Notes under the pieces: generated by a model
What the model was told of the DNA's origin: nothing
Seen by the model: only the letters and a program-made list of their open reading frames with translations
The model's database searches: none
NCBI GenBank assembly: GCA_963720885.1
Contig: CAVRGW010000002.1
Span: 620,001-684,000, forward strand
Origin: DATLLN01 sp963720885
GTDB taxonomy: Bacteria; Actinomycetota; Thermoleophilia; Gaiellales; JAICJC01
Length of the DNA stretch: 64,000 nucleotides
Reading direction: 5' to 3'
Shown: positions 49,934 through 60,672 of the stretch, piece after piece
How the letters are laid out: each line of letters begins with the position of its first letter
Numbering within the stretch: the first letter of the stretch is position 1
Translations under genes and position numbers: made by a program

Positions 49934-51370
49934 ATGACTGACACAACCGATGTCGCCGCGCCGCGTCCCGGTAGCCGCCGGCTGAAGCGTTCGATGGGGC
50001 TGTGGATGGCCACGGCGCTCGTCGTCGGCAACATGATCGGTTCCGGCGTGTTCCTGCTGCCCGCGTCGCTGGCCGGCGCCGGCGGCCCGATCTCGCTGCT
50101 GGGCTGGGTGCTGACGGGAGCGGGTGCGATTCTCCTGGCGCTGGTGTTCGCGAACCTGGCCCGCGCGTTCCCGCGCGAGGGCGGCCCGTACGCCTATGCG
50201 CGGCGGGCGTTCGGCGACTTCATCGGCTTCCAGACCGCCTGGGGCTACTGGATCGCGGCCTGGGCGGGCAACGCTGCCATCGCCACAGCATTCGTGGCCT
50301 ACGCCACGGTGTTCTGGGGCAAGCTTGGCACCAGCAACCTCGCTGCGGCGATCACCGGCCTGGCCATCATCTGGCTGCTGACAGCAATCAACATCCTCGG
50401 CGCGCGTGAGAGCGGCGTCGTCCAGGTGGTTACCACCGTCCTCAAGTTCGTGCCGCTGCTGGCCATCGGCGTGATCGGCCTGTTCTCGGTCAAGGGCGGC
50501 AACTTCACGCCGTTTTCGCCGGATGATCACTCGCTGTGGGATCAGTTCGGTGCGATCAGCCTGGCCGGCACCTTCACGCTGTGGGCGTTCATCGGCCTCG
50601 AGTCGGCCACCATCCCGGCCGAGGAGGTCAAGGATCCCGAGCGGACGCTGCCGCGGGCGACCATCATCGGGACGGTCGCCACGACCGTGTTGTACATCCT
50701 GGCGACGGTCGCGATCTTCGGGATCATCCCGGTCAACGAGCTGGCCAACTCCAACGCGCCGTTCGCGGACGCTGCGGGACAGATCTTCGGCGGCTCGTGG
50801 AACAAGGTGATCGCCGCGATCGCCATGATCTCCACGTTCGGTGCGCTGAACGGCTGGATCCTCCTGCAGGGGCGGGTACCTCTGGCCGCGGCCCGCGACG
50901 GGCTGTTCCCGGCCAGGTTCGCCAATGTGCACGGCACGCGACGTACCCCCGTGTTCGGTCTGATCGTCTCGTCGCTCCTGCTGAGCGGTCTGATGCTGAT
51001 GAACTACAACTCGAGCCTGGTCGACCAGTTCAACCAGGTCATCCTCTTGGCCACCTTGACGACGCTCGTGCCGTACGCCTTCTCGGCCGCGGCGCAGCTG
51101 CAGATGCTGTTCCAGGACCGGGCGCTGTTCAATCCGAAGCACCTGGTTCGCGACGCCGCGATCGCGGCACTCGCCTTCGGCTACTCGTTCTGGATGATCT
51201 GGGGCGCCGGCGAGGAGATCATCGCCAAGGGCTTCCTCCTGCTGACCGCGGGAATCCCGGTGTACGTCTTCCTCAAGTGGCGACAGCACACCAACGACGC
51301 TGCCGCGCCTGAGGCGCAGCAGCTGCCGACGGCCACCACGGCACCTCAGGCGATGGAGCCCGTGCGATGA
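49934..51370 (+). CDS. APC-family amino acid antiporter, probable arginine/ornithine exchanger
   Basis: 478 residues, about 12 helices. The first helix holds VVGNMIGSGVFLLPASLAG, the glycine-rich substrate-binding break of the APC/AdiC group. Helix 6 has TLWAFIGLESATIPAEEVKDPERTLPRA, where such transporters gate substrate. Directly upstream of arginine deiminase with an ATGA overlap, so the job is most likely arginine uptake in exchange for ornithine (ArcD function), although the protein is of the AdiC-like type. Inner membrane. Confidence 0.85.
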   Translation: MTDTTDVAAPRPGSRRLKRSMGLWMATALVVGNMIGSGVFLLPASLAGAGGPISLLGWVLTGAGAILLALVFANLARAFPREGGPYAYARRAFGDFIGFQTAWGYWIAAWAGNAAIATAFVAYATVFWGKLGTSNLAAAITGLAIIWLLTAINILGARESGVVQVVTTVLKFVPLLAIGVIGLFSVKGGNFTPFSPDDHSLWDQFGAISLAGTFTLWAFIGLESATIPAEEVKDPERTLPRATIIGTVATTVLYILATVAIFGIIPVNELANSNAPFADAAGQIFGGSWNKVIAAIAMISTFGALNGWILLQGRVPLAAARDGLFPARFANVHGTRRTPVFGLIVSSLLLSGLMLMNYNSSLVDQFNQVILLATLTTLVPYAFSAAAQLQMLFQDRALFNPKHLVRDAAIAALAFGYSFWMIWGAGEEIIAKGFLLLTAGIPVYVFLKWRQHTNDAAAPEAQQLPTATTAPQAMEPVR

Positions 51371-52608
51371 TCGAGTCGCGCGGACACTCCACCGCAGTCC
51401 GGTCGCGGCTGGGCGTGCAATCCGAGGTCGGCACGCTGCGACGGGTCATGCTGCACCGGCCCGGTCGTGAGCTTGCTCGGCTGACTCCGACCAATAAGGA
51501 CGACCTGCTGTTCGACGACGTCCTGTGGGTAAAGCGAGCACGCCAAGAGCACGACGCGTTCGCGGACACCCTCGAGGAGCGAGGCGTCGAGGTGCTGTAC
51601 CTGGAGTCGATGCTGGCCGACACGCTGGCCGACCAGAGGGTGCGGGAGGAGGTGATCGAGCGGACGCTGACAACCGCCCCGCTCGGCCCCTGCCTCGGCC
51701 CCGCGGTGGCCGAGTGGCTGGCGGCGATGCCGGCGGCCGAGCTTGCGGAGCGGCTGGTCGCCGGGATCACGCGCGACGAGCTGCCGTTCAACAGTCCGGC
51801 GCTTGCCTATCAGGTGACCCGGGTTGGATCGTTCGTGCTGACGCCGCTTCCCAACCACCTGTTCACGCGCGACACCAGCGCGTGGATCTATGGCGGGGTC
51901 AACCTCAGCGCGATGGCGAAGCCCGCCCGAGTGCGGGAGTCCGTTCACCTCGACGCGATCATCCGACACCATCCGAGCTTCCCGCCGGATGAGTTCGGTG
52001 TGTGGAGTGACGAGGGTGCCGGCGCGGGCTCGATCGAGGGCGGTGACATCCTCGTCATCGGCAACGGTGCGGTCGTCGTCGGCATGGGCGAGCGCACGAC
52101 CCCTGCCGCGGTGGAGCGGCTGGCGCTCCGGCTGTTCGAGGCCGGCGCGGCCAATCGCGTCATAGCCGTCGTCCTGCCGGCACAACGCTCGGCGATGCAC
52201 CTCGACACCGTCATGACGATGATCGACCGGGACGCGTTCACGATCTATCCCGAGCTGCGCGCGTCGCTCGACGCGTATTCGCTCACCCCGCACGACGGCC
52301 GGCTCTCCGTGTCGCCCGAGCCCGATCTGTTCGCCGCCATGGCCGAGGCGCTCGAGGTCGGCGAGGTGCGGCTGTTCGAGACGGGGGGCGACCGGTTCGA
52401 GGCCGAGCGCGAGCAGTGGGACGACGGCAACAACGTCCTCGCGGTCGCACCCGGCGTCGTCGTCGCCTACGAGCGCAACGTCGACACGAACACCCGTCTC
52501 CGGCACGCCGGCATCGAGGTGATCACGATCGCGGGTGCCGAGCTCGGCCGTGGCCGCGGCGGCCCCCGCTGCATGTCCTGTCCAATCGAGCGCGATGAGG
52601 CAAGGTGA
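51367..52608 (+). CDS. arcA: arginine deiminase
   Basis: 413 residues, normal length. EVGTLRRVMLHRPGRELARL opens the protein; PNHLFTRDTSAWI, SIEGGDILVIG, MHLDTVMTMID (catalytic His) and GRGGPRCMSCPI (nucleophile Cys402) are all present. Converts arginine to citrulline and ammonia, the first step of the ADI pathway, which makes ATP without oxygen and raises pH. Overlaps the antiporter stop and the arcB start by 4 bases each, fixing the operon. Confidence 0.95.
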   Translation: MIESRGHSTAVRSRLGVQSEVGTLRRVMLHRPGRELARLTPTNKDDLLFDDVLWVKRARQEHDAFADTLEERGVEVLYLESMLADTLADQRVREEVIERTLTTAPLGPCLGPAVAEWLAAMPAAELAERLVAGITRDELPFNSPALAYQVTRVGSFVLTPLPNHLFTRDTSAWIYGGVNLSAMAKPARVRESVHLDAIIRHHPSFPPDEFGVWSDEGAGAGSIEGGDILVIGNGAVVVGMGERTTPAAVERLALRLFEAGAANRVIAVVLPAQRSAMHLDTVMTMIDRDAFTIYPELRASLDAYSLTPHDGRLSVSPEPDLFAAMAEALEVGEVRLFETGGDRFEAEREQWDDGNNVLAVAPGVVVAYERNVDTNTRLRHAGIEVITIAGAELGRGRGGPRCMSCPIERDEAR

Positions 52609-53573
52609 GCATGATGACGGTGAAGACACACGGCACGCGGGTTCGCGACGTGCTCGCGGCGAGCGACCTGTCGGCGGGGGAGTTGCGGGAGCTGCTCGAT
52701 CTCTCAGCGGTGATGAAGCGCGACCCGAACCGGTTCCTGGGAGCGTTGACGGGAGAAACGGTGGTCTGTTTCTTCCAGAAGCCGTCCACCCGCACCCGGG
52801 TCTCGCTGCACGGCGCTGTCGCGCGGCTGGGAGCGGTACCGCTGCTGTTGCGTCCCGATGAGCTGCAGCTGGGGCGAGGCGAGCCGATTGCCGACACCGC
52901 ACGAGTGCTGTCAAGCTACTCGTGCGCAATCGCGGCACGCGTGTTCTCCCAGGACAGCATCGCGGAGATGGCGCGAAACGCCACTGTTCCCGTGATCAAC
53001 GCATTGTCGGATGCCCACCACCCCTGTCAGGCCCTGGCCGATCTGCTCACGATCGAGCAGCACTTCGGCAGCCTGGCCGGCATCCGGCTGGCCTACGTGG
53101 GCGAGGGAAACAACGTCGCCCATTCGCTGATGGAGGCGGGTGCGCTGGCGGGAATGCACGTCGCCGTGGCGTCGCCCGACGGGCTCGGGCCCGACGCAGA
53201 GGTCGCCACCCGAGCCCTGCGGATGGCAGAGCGCCATCACGGCACCATCGAAGTCGTGTCGAACCCGAGGTCGGCCGTGGTCGACGCCCACGTGGTGTAC
53301 ACCGACGTCTGGGTGTCCATGGGCGACGAGGCGGACGCGGAGGCGCATGTCGCCTCACTCCGCCCGTATCAGGTGAACGGCGAGCTGATGGCCGCTGCGC
53401 GCAAGGATGCGATCTTCATGCACTGTCTCCCTGCGCATCGCGGCGAGGAGGTCACCGGCGGCGTGATCGACGGCCCGCAGTCGGTCGTCTGGGAACAGGC
53501 GGCCAACCGCCTGCCCACCGAACAGGCGCTGATCTACGCCCTCGTCACAGGTGACTGGGAGGGCGATAAGTGA
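52605..53573 (+). CDS. arcB: ornithine carbamoyltransferase (catabolic context)
   Basis: 322 residues from GTG 52605 (ATG 52611 and 52614 are close alternatives). Carbamoyl-phosphate site FFQKPSTRTRVSLH, then SDAHHPCQALADLLTI and the ornithine-side motif FMHCLPAHRGEEVT. Breaks citrulline with phosphate into ornithine and carbamoyl phosphate when acting with arcA and arcC. The sequence alone does not separate it from anabolic ArgF; the operon does. Confidence 0.93.
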   Translation: MSMMTVKTHGTRVRDVLAASDLSAGELRELLDLSAVMKRDPNRFLGALTGETVVCFFQKPSTRTRVSLHGAVARLGAVPLLLRPDELQLGRGEPIADTARVLSSYSCAIAARVFSQDSIAEMARNATVPVINALSDAHHPCQALADLLTIEQHFGSLAGIRLAYVGEGNNVAHSLMEAGALAGMHVAVASPDGLGPDAEVATRALRMAERHHGTIEVVSNPRSAVVDAHVVYTDVWVSMGDEADAEAHVASLRPYQVNGELMAAARKDAIFMHCLPAHRGEEVTGGVIDGPQSVVWEQAANRLPTEQALIYALVTGDWEGDK

Positions 53574-54516
53574 GCACGATCGTTGTCGCTCTGGGAGGCA
53601 ACGCACTCGCTCGGCGAGGCGAGCCGATCACGGCTGAGGTTCAGCGCCGGAACGTCGAGGGCGCGGTGCGAGCGCTGGCACCGCTGTTCGACGACGGACA
53701 TACGGTTGTTCTGACCCACGGGAACGGCCCGCAGATAGGGGTGCTGCTGCTCGAGACCGAAGCTGACCAAACGGCGGGGCCGTACCCTCTCGACGTGCTC
53801 GGCGCCGAGAGTGAGGGCATGATCGGCTACCTGCTCGAGCAGGAGTTGAGGCGCCAAGCACCCGGCCGCTCTGTGGCGACCCTCCTGACGCAAACCGTCG
53901 TGGGCAGCGATGACCCGTCGCTCGGCATGCCGACCAAGCCGGTTGGCCCGGTGTATGACGAGGCCACCGCCCTTCGGCTTCGCAACCAGCGCGGCTTCGC
54001 CGTGGCACGGGACACAGGGGGATGGCGTCGAGTCGTCCCGTCCCCCGTCCGTTGCGACTGCTGGAGGAGCGATCCATCCGACTGCTCGTCGACGCCGGTG
54101 TCACGGTGATCGCCTCTGGTGGCGGCGGCGTACCGGTGATCGTCGATCTGGATGGCCGGCCACAGGGGGTGGAGGCGGTGGTCGACAAGGATCTGGCGGC
54201 GGTCGTCCTCGCCCGAGCGGTGGGGGCAGACATCCTGCTCCTGCTCACGGACGTCGATCGTGTCTACACGGCGTTCGGTACACCCGATGCCCAGGGACTC
54301 GACGAGCTCACCGTCGAACAGGCCCGATCTCTCGTGCACGGGCCGGAGCTTGCGGCCGGAAGCATGCTCCCGAAGGTCGATGCCTGTGCGGAGTTCGCCG
54401 GTTCTGGCGGCATCGCGATCATCGCCGCGCTCGCCCACGCGTCCGATGCGATCCGCGGTACCGCCGGCACGCGCGTGGTGCCGAGCTCGGTGCCTGTCGC
54501 TGCGTCGACCGCGTGA
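53570..54516 (+). CDS. arcC: carbamate kinase with apparent frameshift
   Basis: Starts at GTG 53570 with VVALGGNALARRGEP and continues HGNGPQIGVLLLE, LDVLGAESEGMIGYLLEQEL and GWRRVVPSP. At the C5 run 54042-54046 the frame is lost. The protein continues in another frame as PLRLLEERSIRLLVDAGV, IASGGGGVPVI, VEAVVDKDLAAVVLA and MLPKVDACAEF, so one missing C would restore a full ~315-residue enzyme. Carbamate kinase makes ATP and carbamate from carbamoyl phosphate, the energy-yielding step. Intact codons and motifs on both sides point to a sequencing error or a very recent mutation. Confidence 0.85.
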
Positions 54517-56330
54517 GCATGACATCGCGGGTCCCGGCGGTTGCTGCGGGCGCGGGCACCCTCGTCGGGTGCGCGGCCTGGCTGGCCGGGTTCGGCGACG
54601 CAGCAAGCGCGATCTGGGCCGCGACGACGCTGCTGCTGCTCGTTCCGCTGACCTGGTCGGTCGTCAAGACGCTCGCGCGTGGTGACGTCGGCGTGGACGC
54701 GGTCGCGCTGCTCGCGATGGGCGGAGCGCTCGCCGTCGGCGAGTACCTTGCGGGAGCGGTGATCGCAGTGATGCTCGCGGGCGGAAACGCCCTCGAGGAA
54801 TATGCGCAGGGGCGCGCCGGGCGGGAGCTCTCCGCACTCGTGTCGAAGATCCCCACCACCGCTCGAGTCCGGCGCGGCGGCGACGTCGTCACCGTGCCCG
54901 TCGATCGCCTCGACCCGGGCGATCGGATGGTCGTCAACACCGGCGACACCGTCGCCGCGGATGCCCAACTCGTGTCGGCACATGCCGTGTTCGACACGTC
55001 CTCGCTGACCGGGGAGCCGCTCCCCGTCGACGTGGCCGCCGGAGCACAGGTGGCAAGCGGGTCGGTCAACGCCGGGCCGCCTGTCGAGCTGGACGCGATC
55101 CGTCGGGCGGGCGAGAGCACATACGCCGCCATCGTCCGGCTGGTCGAGTCCGCGCAGGGCTCGAAGGCCCCGTTCGTTCGGATGGCTGATCGGTACGCCG
55201 TGTGGTTCCTCGGGCTGACCGTGATGCTGGCCGTCGGTGCCTGGGTGGCGTCCGGCGACCCGGTGCGCGCGGTCGCCGTGCTCGTGGTCGCCACCCCGTG
55301 CCCGCTGATCCTGGCTGCGCCCGTCGCACTCGTGTCCGGCGTATCCCGGGCGGCCAGGGCCGGAGTCATCGTGAAGGGGGCAGGGGTGATCGAACGGCTG
55401 GCGGCGACGCGCACCGTCCTGCTCGACAAGACCGGGACGCTGACGCTGGGCACGCCGGTGGTCGACGCGGTGCATCCGCAGCTGATTTCCGGCGGTGACC
55501 AGCTTCTGGTCGCCGCGGCGTCGCTGGACCAGGCATCCAGCCACGTCGTCGCAAAGGCCCTGGTGAACGAAGCCGAGCGCCGCGCGATGCCGCTGCAGTA
55601 CCCGTCGGACGTCGCCGAGTCCCCGGGGCAGGGGATCCGTGGACGGGTGAACGGCTCGACCGTCGCGGTGGGCAGCCGCACGTTCCTCCGCGGACTCGGC
55701 ATCGACGTCCCACCCGGTGAGCCGAGCACCGGTCGAGCCGACGTGCAGGTTGCGATCGACGATCGCTACGCCGGTACGATCAGCGTCACCGACCGCTTGA
55801 GACCCGATGCTGCCAGCCTGGTCGATCGCCTCCACGAAAGCGGGATCCGCGACATCGTGCTGGCCACCGGCGACCAGGCCTCGGTCGCGCGTGCGATCGC
55901 GGATCAGGCCGGGATCGAGCAGGTCCACCCCGAGCTGTCCGCCGAGCAGAAGATGCAGCTGATAATCGAGCTCCGCGCGCGACCGGGCGACGCGGGTGTG
56001 GTGATGGTCGGGGACGGAGTCAACGACGCCCCGGCGCTCGCGCTCGCCGACGTCGGAATCGCCATGACCGCAGGCTCCGCGACTGCGGCATCGCAGACCG
56101 CGGACGCCGTCATCGTGGTCGACCGCGTGACCCGCGTCGCGGATGCGATCGCGATCGGCCAGCGTTCGATGTACATCGCCCGCCAGAGCGTGCTCGTCGG
56201 CCTCGGCCTCTCCGGATTGGGCATGCTGCTGGCGGCGGCCGGCTTTCTGCCGCCGCTCGCCGGTGCGTTGGCTCAGGAGGCGATCGACGTCGGCGTCATC
56301 CTCAACGCCCTCCGGGCGCTGCGTTCCTGA
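54513..56330 (+). CDS. P1B-type heavy-metal-transporting ATPase
   Basis: 605 residues from GTG 54513, which overlaps the arcC stop by 4 bases. Short form with no N-terminal metal-binding domain. Actuator SSLTGEPLPVD, helix-6 metal motif ATPCPLILAAP with Cys263 (CPL in place of CPC), phosphorylation site DKTGTLT with Asp305 and hinge MVGDGVNDAPALALADVG. The usual HP in the nucleotide domain is HV in DQASSHVVAKAL. Exports or imports a transition metal; the ion cannot be named. Being in one operon with the ADI genes is unusual. Confidence 0.88.
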   Translation: MSMTSRVPAVAAGAGTLVGCAAWLAGFGDAASAIWAATTLLLLVPLTWSVVKTLARGDVGVDAVALLAMGGALAVGEYLAGAVIAVMLAGGNALEEYAQGRAGRELSALVSKIPTTARVRRGGDVVTVPVDRLDPGDRMVVNTGDTVAADAQLVSAHAVFDTSSLTGEPLPVDVAAGAQVASGSVNAGPPVELDAIRRAGESTYAAIVRLVESAQGSKAPFVRMADRYAVWFLGLTVMLAVGAWVASGDPVRAVAVLVVATPCPLILAAPVALVSGVSRAARAGVIVKGAGVIERLAATRTVLLDKTGTLTLGTPVVDAVHPQLISGGDQLLVAAASLDQASSHVVAKALVNEAERRAMPLQYPSDVAESPGQGIRGRVNGSTVAVGSRTFLRGLGIDVPPGEPSTGRADVQVAIDDRYAGTISVTDRLRPDAASLVDRLHESGIRDIVLATGDQASVARAIADQAGIEQVHPELSAEQKMQLIIELRARPGDAGVVMVGDGVNDAPALALADVGIAMTAGSATAASQTADAVIVVDRVTRVADAIAIGQRSMYIARQSVLVGLGLSGLGMLLAAAGFLPPLAGALAQEAIDVGVILNALRALRS

Positions 56331-56438
56331 CCCCGTCGTCCGCGAACTCCCTGACCCGCTTCCGTGCGCGCCCCGATGCGGCAGCCGCCGCCCCGGAGGA
56401 TGCTGCGCAGGTACCGGTTGTCGAGCAAGGAGCATCAG

Positions 56439-56675
56439 ATGTCCTCCCAGATGGTTTCGGCTGGCAATCCCGCGATCGCGGTGGGCGACCGCCTTGTGGT
56501 GCGCGCGCATCGCCAGGGACAGCCCGAGCAGGATGCGGAGATCCTCGAGGTGCTGAGCGGTCAGCGCGCGGCCTACCGGGTCCGCTGGAGCGACGGCCAC
56601 GAGAGCATCATCTATCCCGGCTCAGACGTGTTCGTCGAGCACTACCGCCGTCGGGGACGGGGCGGCGGTGCGTAG
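56439..56675 (+). CDS. DUF1918-domain protein
   Basis: 78 residues; ATG 56439 follows AAGGAG at 56427-56432. IAVGDRLVVRAHRQGQPEQDAEILEVL and YRVRWSDGHESIIYPGSDVFVEH is the DUF1918 pattern, a small SH3-like beta barrel common in actinobacteria and often near stress genes. The C terminus is an Arg/Gly tail that may contact nucleic acid. Molecular role not known. 108 bases after the P1B ATPase gene in the same direction. Confidence 0.8.
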   Translation: MSSQMVSAGNPAIAVGDRLVVRAHRQGQPEQDAEILEVLSGQRAAYRVRWSDGHESIIYPGSDVFVEHYRRRGRGGGA

Positions 56676-56688
56676 GAACTGCGGATCG

Positions 56689-56707
56689 ACCGAAGCACGA
56701 CTTCGGT
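56689..56707 (+). terminator. hairpin downstream of the DUF1918 gene
   Basis: Perfect 7-base arms ACCGAAG / CTTCGGT with a 5-base loop, 13 bases after the stop. Followed by GGTTTCG, so T-poor; may be a terminator or a processing stem. Confidence 0.4.
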
Positions 56708-56785
56708 GGTTTCGCCGATGCCGGTGACCCTCCCGCCGAATGATGCTGGCCTTTCCGTCCACCCCGGGCTCAGGAGTCGATTCGA

Positions 56786-57094
56786 ATGACCATCACCCTT
56801 CAACACGATCAGCCCCGAAGCGATTGCCGGCCGGATCTCTCCGGCTACTGGCTGCGTCACTGTCACGGGTTTCAAGTCTTCGGGCCAGACGGTCGTGTCG
56901 GGTTCGTCGAAGCAGTCGAGGAGGATGGCGACAGCGTCGACCTGGTGATCTCCGCGGGCCTGCTTCGCCATCGAACGCTGGTCTCACACGGCCACGACGT
57001 CGACGAGCTTGACATCGCGCATCGACGCGTCGTGGTCAGCGGATCGGAACCCCGGGACGAGAGCCGTCCGCGGCGATGGAGCCACCAGGGCTGA
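56786..57094 (+). CDS. hypothetical PRC-barrel-like small protein
   Basis: 102 residues; ATG 56786 follows AGGAG at 56772-56776. LSGYWLRHCHGFQVFGPDGRVGFVEAVEE reads like the strand-turn-strand of a PRC-barrel or DUF1918-like beta fold, and ends in a charged Arg-rich tail. Preceded by a 110-base gap holding only the hairpin above. Probably in the same stress-related transcription unit as its neighbours. Unknown function. Confidence 0.55.
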   Translation: MTITLQHDQPRSDCRPDLSGYWLRHCHGFQVFGPDGRVGFVEAVEEDGDSVDLVISAGLLRHRTLVSHGHDVDELDIAHRRVVVSGSEPRDESRPRRWSHQG

Positions 57095-57122
57095 GACGCC
57101 CACTTGGGAAGGAGGTCCGTCG

Positions 57123-58346
57123 ATGATGACCGGACAAACCGGTGTGGGAAGTTCAGGACAAATCGTTGCCGCGCAGCCTGCCGAGTGGCTGCCGGCGCAG
57201 ACTGTACTGCTGTGCGAACCCGGCATCGAGACCCTGTTCGCGGTGCTGGAGACGGACGCGGCGAACTTCCTCCGTCCGTTCAACCTGCTCAAGGGCCGAT
57301 CCGAGCATCGTCGGTTCCGCGACCTCCTCCGATCACGAGGTGCGGAGGTGATCGATCTCCGCGAGGCGCTGACACACGGAACCGGGTCGGACGAAGCGGC
57401 GCTCGCGCGACTCCGCCGGTGGGCGCACGAGGCGCTCACGTACGAGGCGCCCGCAGCCTCACCCCGCGAGACGACGTTGCTTGCCGCACACCGCAATGCA
57501 GCGATCGAGGCGCTCGATCCCGACAGCCTGGCGGACGTCGTCATGCTGCGGCCGGTGATCACGCTGCGGCCGAACGTCCGCCGCCTGGACCCGACGAGCG
57601 CCTACAGCGCCCGGTACACGGTGCGACCGGCCGACAACGCGTACTTCATGCGCGACCCGATGATCACGACCGCCCGGGGCGCCGTCGTGGGCAGGCTGTG
57701 CCTCGACGCACGCCAACCCGAGAACGACATCGTCCACCACGCGCTCCAGCAGCTCGGCGTCGAACCACTCTGCCGTGTCTGCTCGCCCGGATTTCTCGAG
57801 GGAGGGGACTTCATCCCCTGCGGAGGTTTCGTGCTCCAGGGCCAGGGCTTGCTCACCAACGCGGAGGGTGTCCAGCAGCTGCTGGCCGCGCGCGCGTACG
57901 GCGACGTCGAGGTCGGCGTTGTGCGCGACCCACGCGCACAGATGGACGAGATGCACCTGGACGCGTATTTCAGCGTGTTCGGTCCCGACCTCTGTGCGAT
58001 CTGCGACGACAGGCTGGAAGGCCAGCAGCCGACCGTCGACGTCTGGGAGCCGCACGATGAGTCGTACCGGCTGGTTGGCAACCGCCCGTTCATCGAGTAC
58101 CTGCAGGATCACGGCATGGAGGTGATCACCTTCTCGAAGGGCGAGCAGGACCGGTTCGCCGCCAACGGCCTGCTGACGGACGAGAGGGAGTACATCGGCG
58201 ATCGCCAGGCCGGCGACCGGTACCAGCGGCTGCTCGAGCAGTCCGGCGTCAAGGCCGAATGGATCGAGTTCGAGCAGCTCGCCGGCGGCTACGGCGGGCC
58301 GCACTGCTCGAGCCAGGTGATCGACCGCGCCAGCTCGTCCGGCTAG
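57123..58346 (+). CDS. arginine-deiminase-superfamily hydrolase, second copy
   Basis: 407 residues; ATG 57123 follows GGAGG at 57111-57115. It belongs to the guanidino-group-modifying superfamily: NAYFMRDPMITT, FLEGGDFIPCG, MDEMHLDAYFSVFG (catalytic His) and GGYGGPHCSSQVIDR (catalytic Cys). It is only distantly related to arcA in the same region, with different spacing between motifs. It may deiminate arginine, agmatine or a methylated arginine, or act as an amidinotransferase. Cys and His are both kept, so activity is expected. Last gene before convergent ftsH. Confidence 0.82.
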   Translation: MMTGQTGVGSSGQIVAAQPAEWLPAQTVLLCEPGIETLFAVLETDAANFLRPFNLLKGRSEHRRFRDLLRSRGAEVIDLREALTHGTGSDEAALARLRRWAHEALTYEAPAASPRETTLLAAHRNAAIEALDPDSLADVVMLRPVITLRPNVRRLDPTSAYSARYTVRPADNAYFMRDPMITTARGAVVGRLCLDARQPENDIVHHALQQLGVEPLCRVCSPGFLEGGDFIPCGGFVLQGQGLLTNAEGVQQLLAARAYGDVEVGVVRDPRAQMDEMHLDAYFSVFGPDLCAICDDRLEGQQPTVDVWEPHDESYRLVGNRPFIEYLQDHGMEVITFSKGEQDRFAANGLLTDEREYIGDRQAGDRYQRLLEQSGVKAEWIEFEQLAGGYGGPHCSSQVIDRASSSG

Positions 58347-58374
58347 CGCCGCCCCCACGCGGATCGGCCGCCGG

Positions 58375-60313
<1,939 letters not shown>

Positions 60314-60321
<8 letters not shown>

Positions 60322-60493
60322 CGGCCCGTCTACGCTCGGAGCCCCGGGGGACTCGGGCGTGCTGCCGGGCGAGGTCGAGCGCGACCGCCAGGATCAGCGT
60401 TCCCGTCCAGGCGTTCACGGGATCGGTCAGGAGCGGCGCATGGTCACCAATCGAGTTGGCGATCAGCCAGACGACAAACCAGACCAGCGTCAT
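60314..60493 (-). CDS. small membrane protein upstream of ftsH
   Basis: 59 residues from ATG 60493, ending 8 bases inside ftsH. MTLVWFVVWLIANSIGDHAP and NAWTGTLILAVALDLARQHA give two predicted membrane helices joined by a short loop with Asp-Pro residues. The tail is basic. Overlap implies translational coupling to ftsH. It might be a membrane modulator of the protease, but no homologue is recognised. Confidence 0.55.
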
Positions 60494-60621
60494 GCCGCAA
60501 CCCCGCGCGCACCGGCATACACGTATGGATGCCTGAAGACGCCGGTGTGGTCGATGCACATCATGGCGCGCATTCTGAATGATCGCATTCCGGCCGGCAT
60601 CCGCGGCGTCACCGAACCGCG

Positions 60622-60643
60622 ATCGGGGTGTCCACCGATGCAC
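60622..60643. promoter_or_regulatory. putative stress-regulon motif, site 2
   Basis: Reads ATCGGGGTGTCCACC then GATGCAC, 18 of 22 bases identical to the site at 49340-49361, with outer arms ATCGG / CCGAT complementary. Ends 29 bases before the P2-type ATPase ATG and 129 bases before the leftward small membrane gene. Confidence 0.45.
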
Positions 60644-60672
60644 CCTCGCGGGCTCCGGTAGAACATCCTGTG

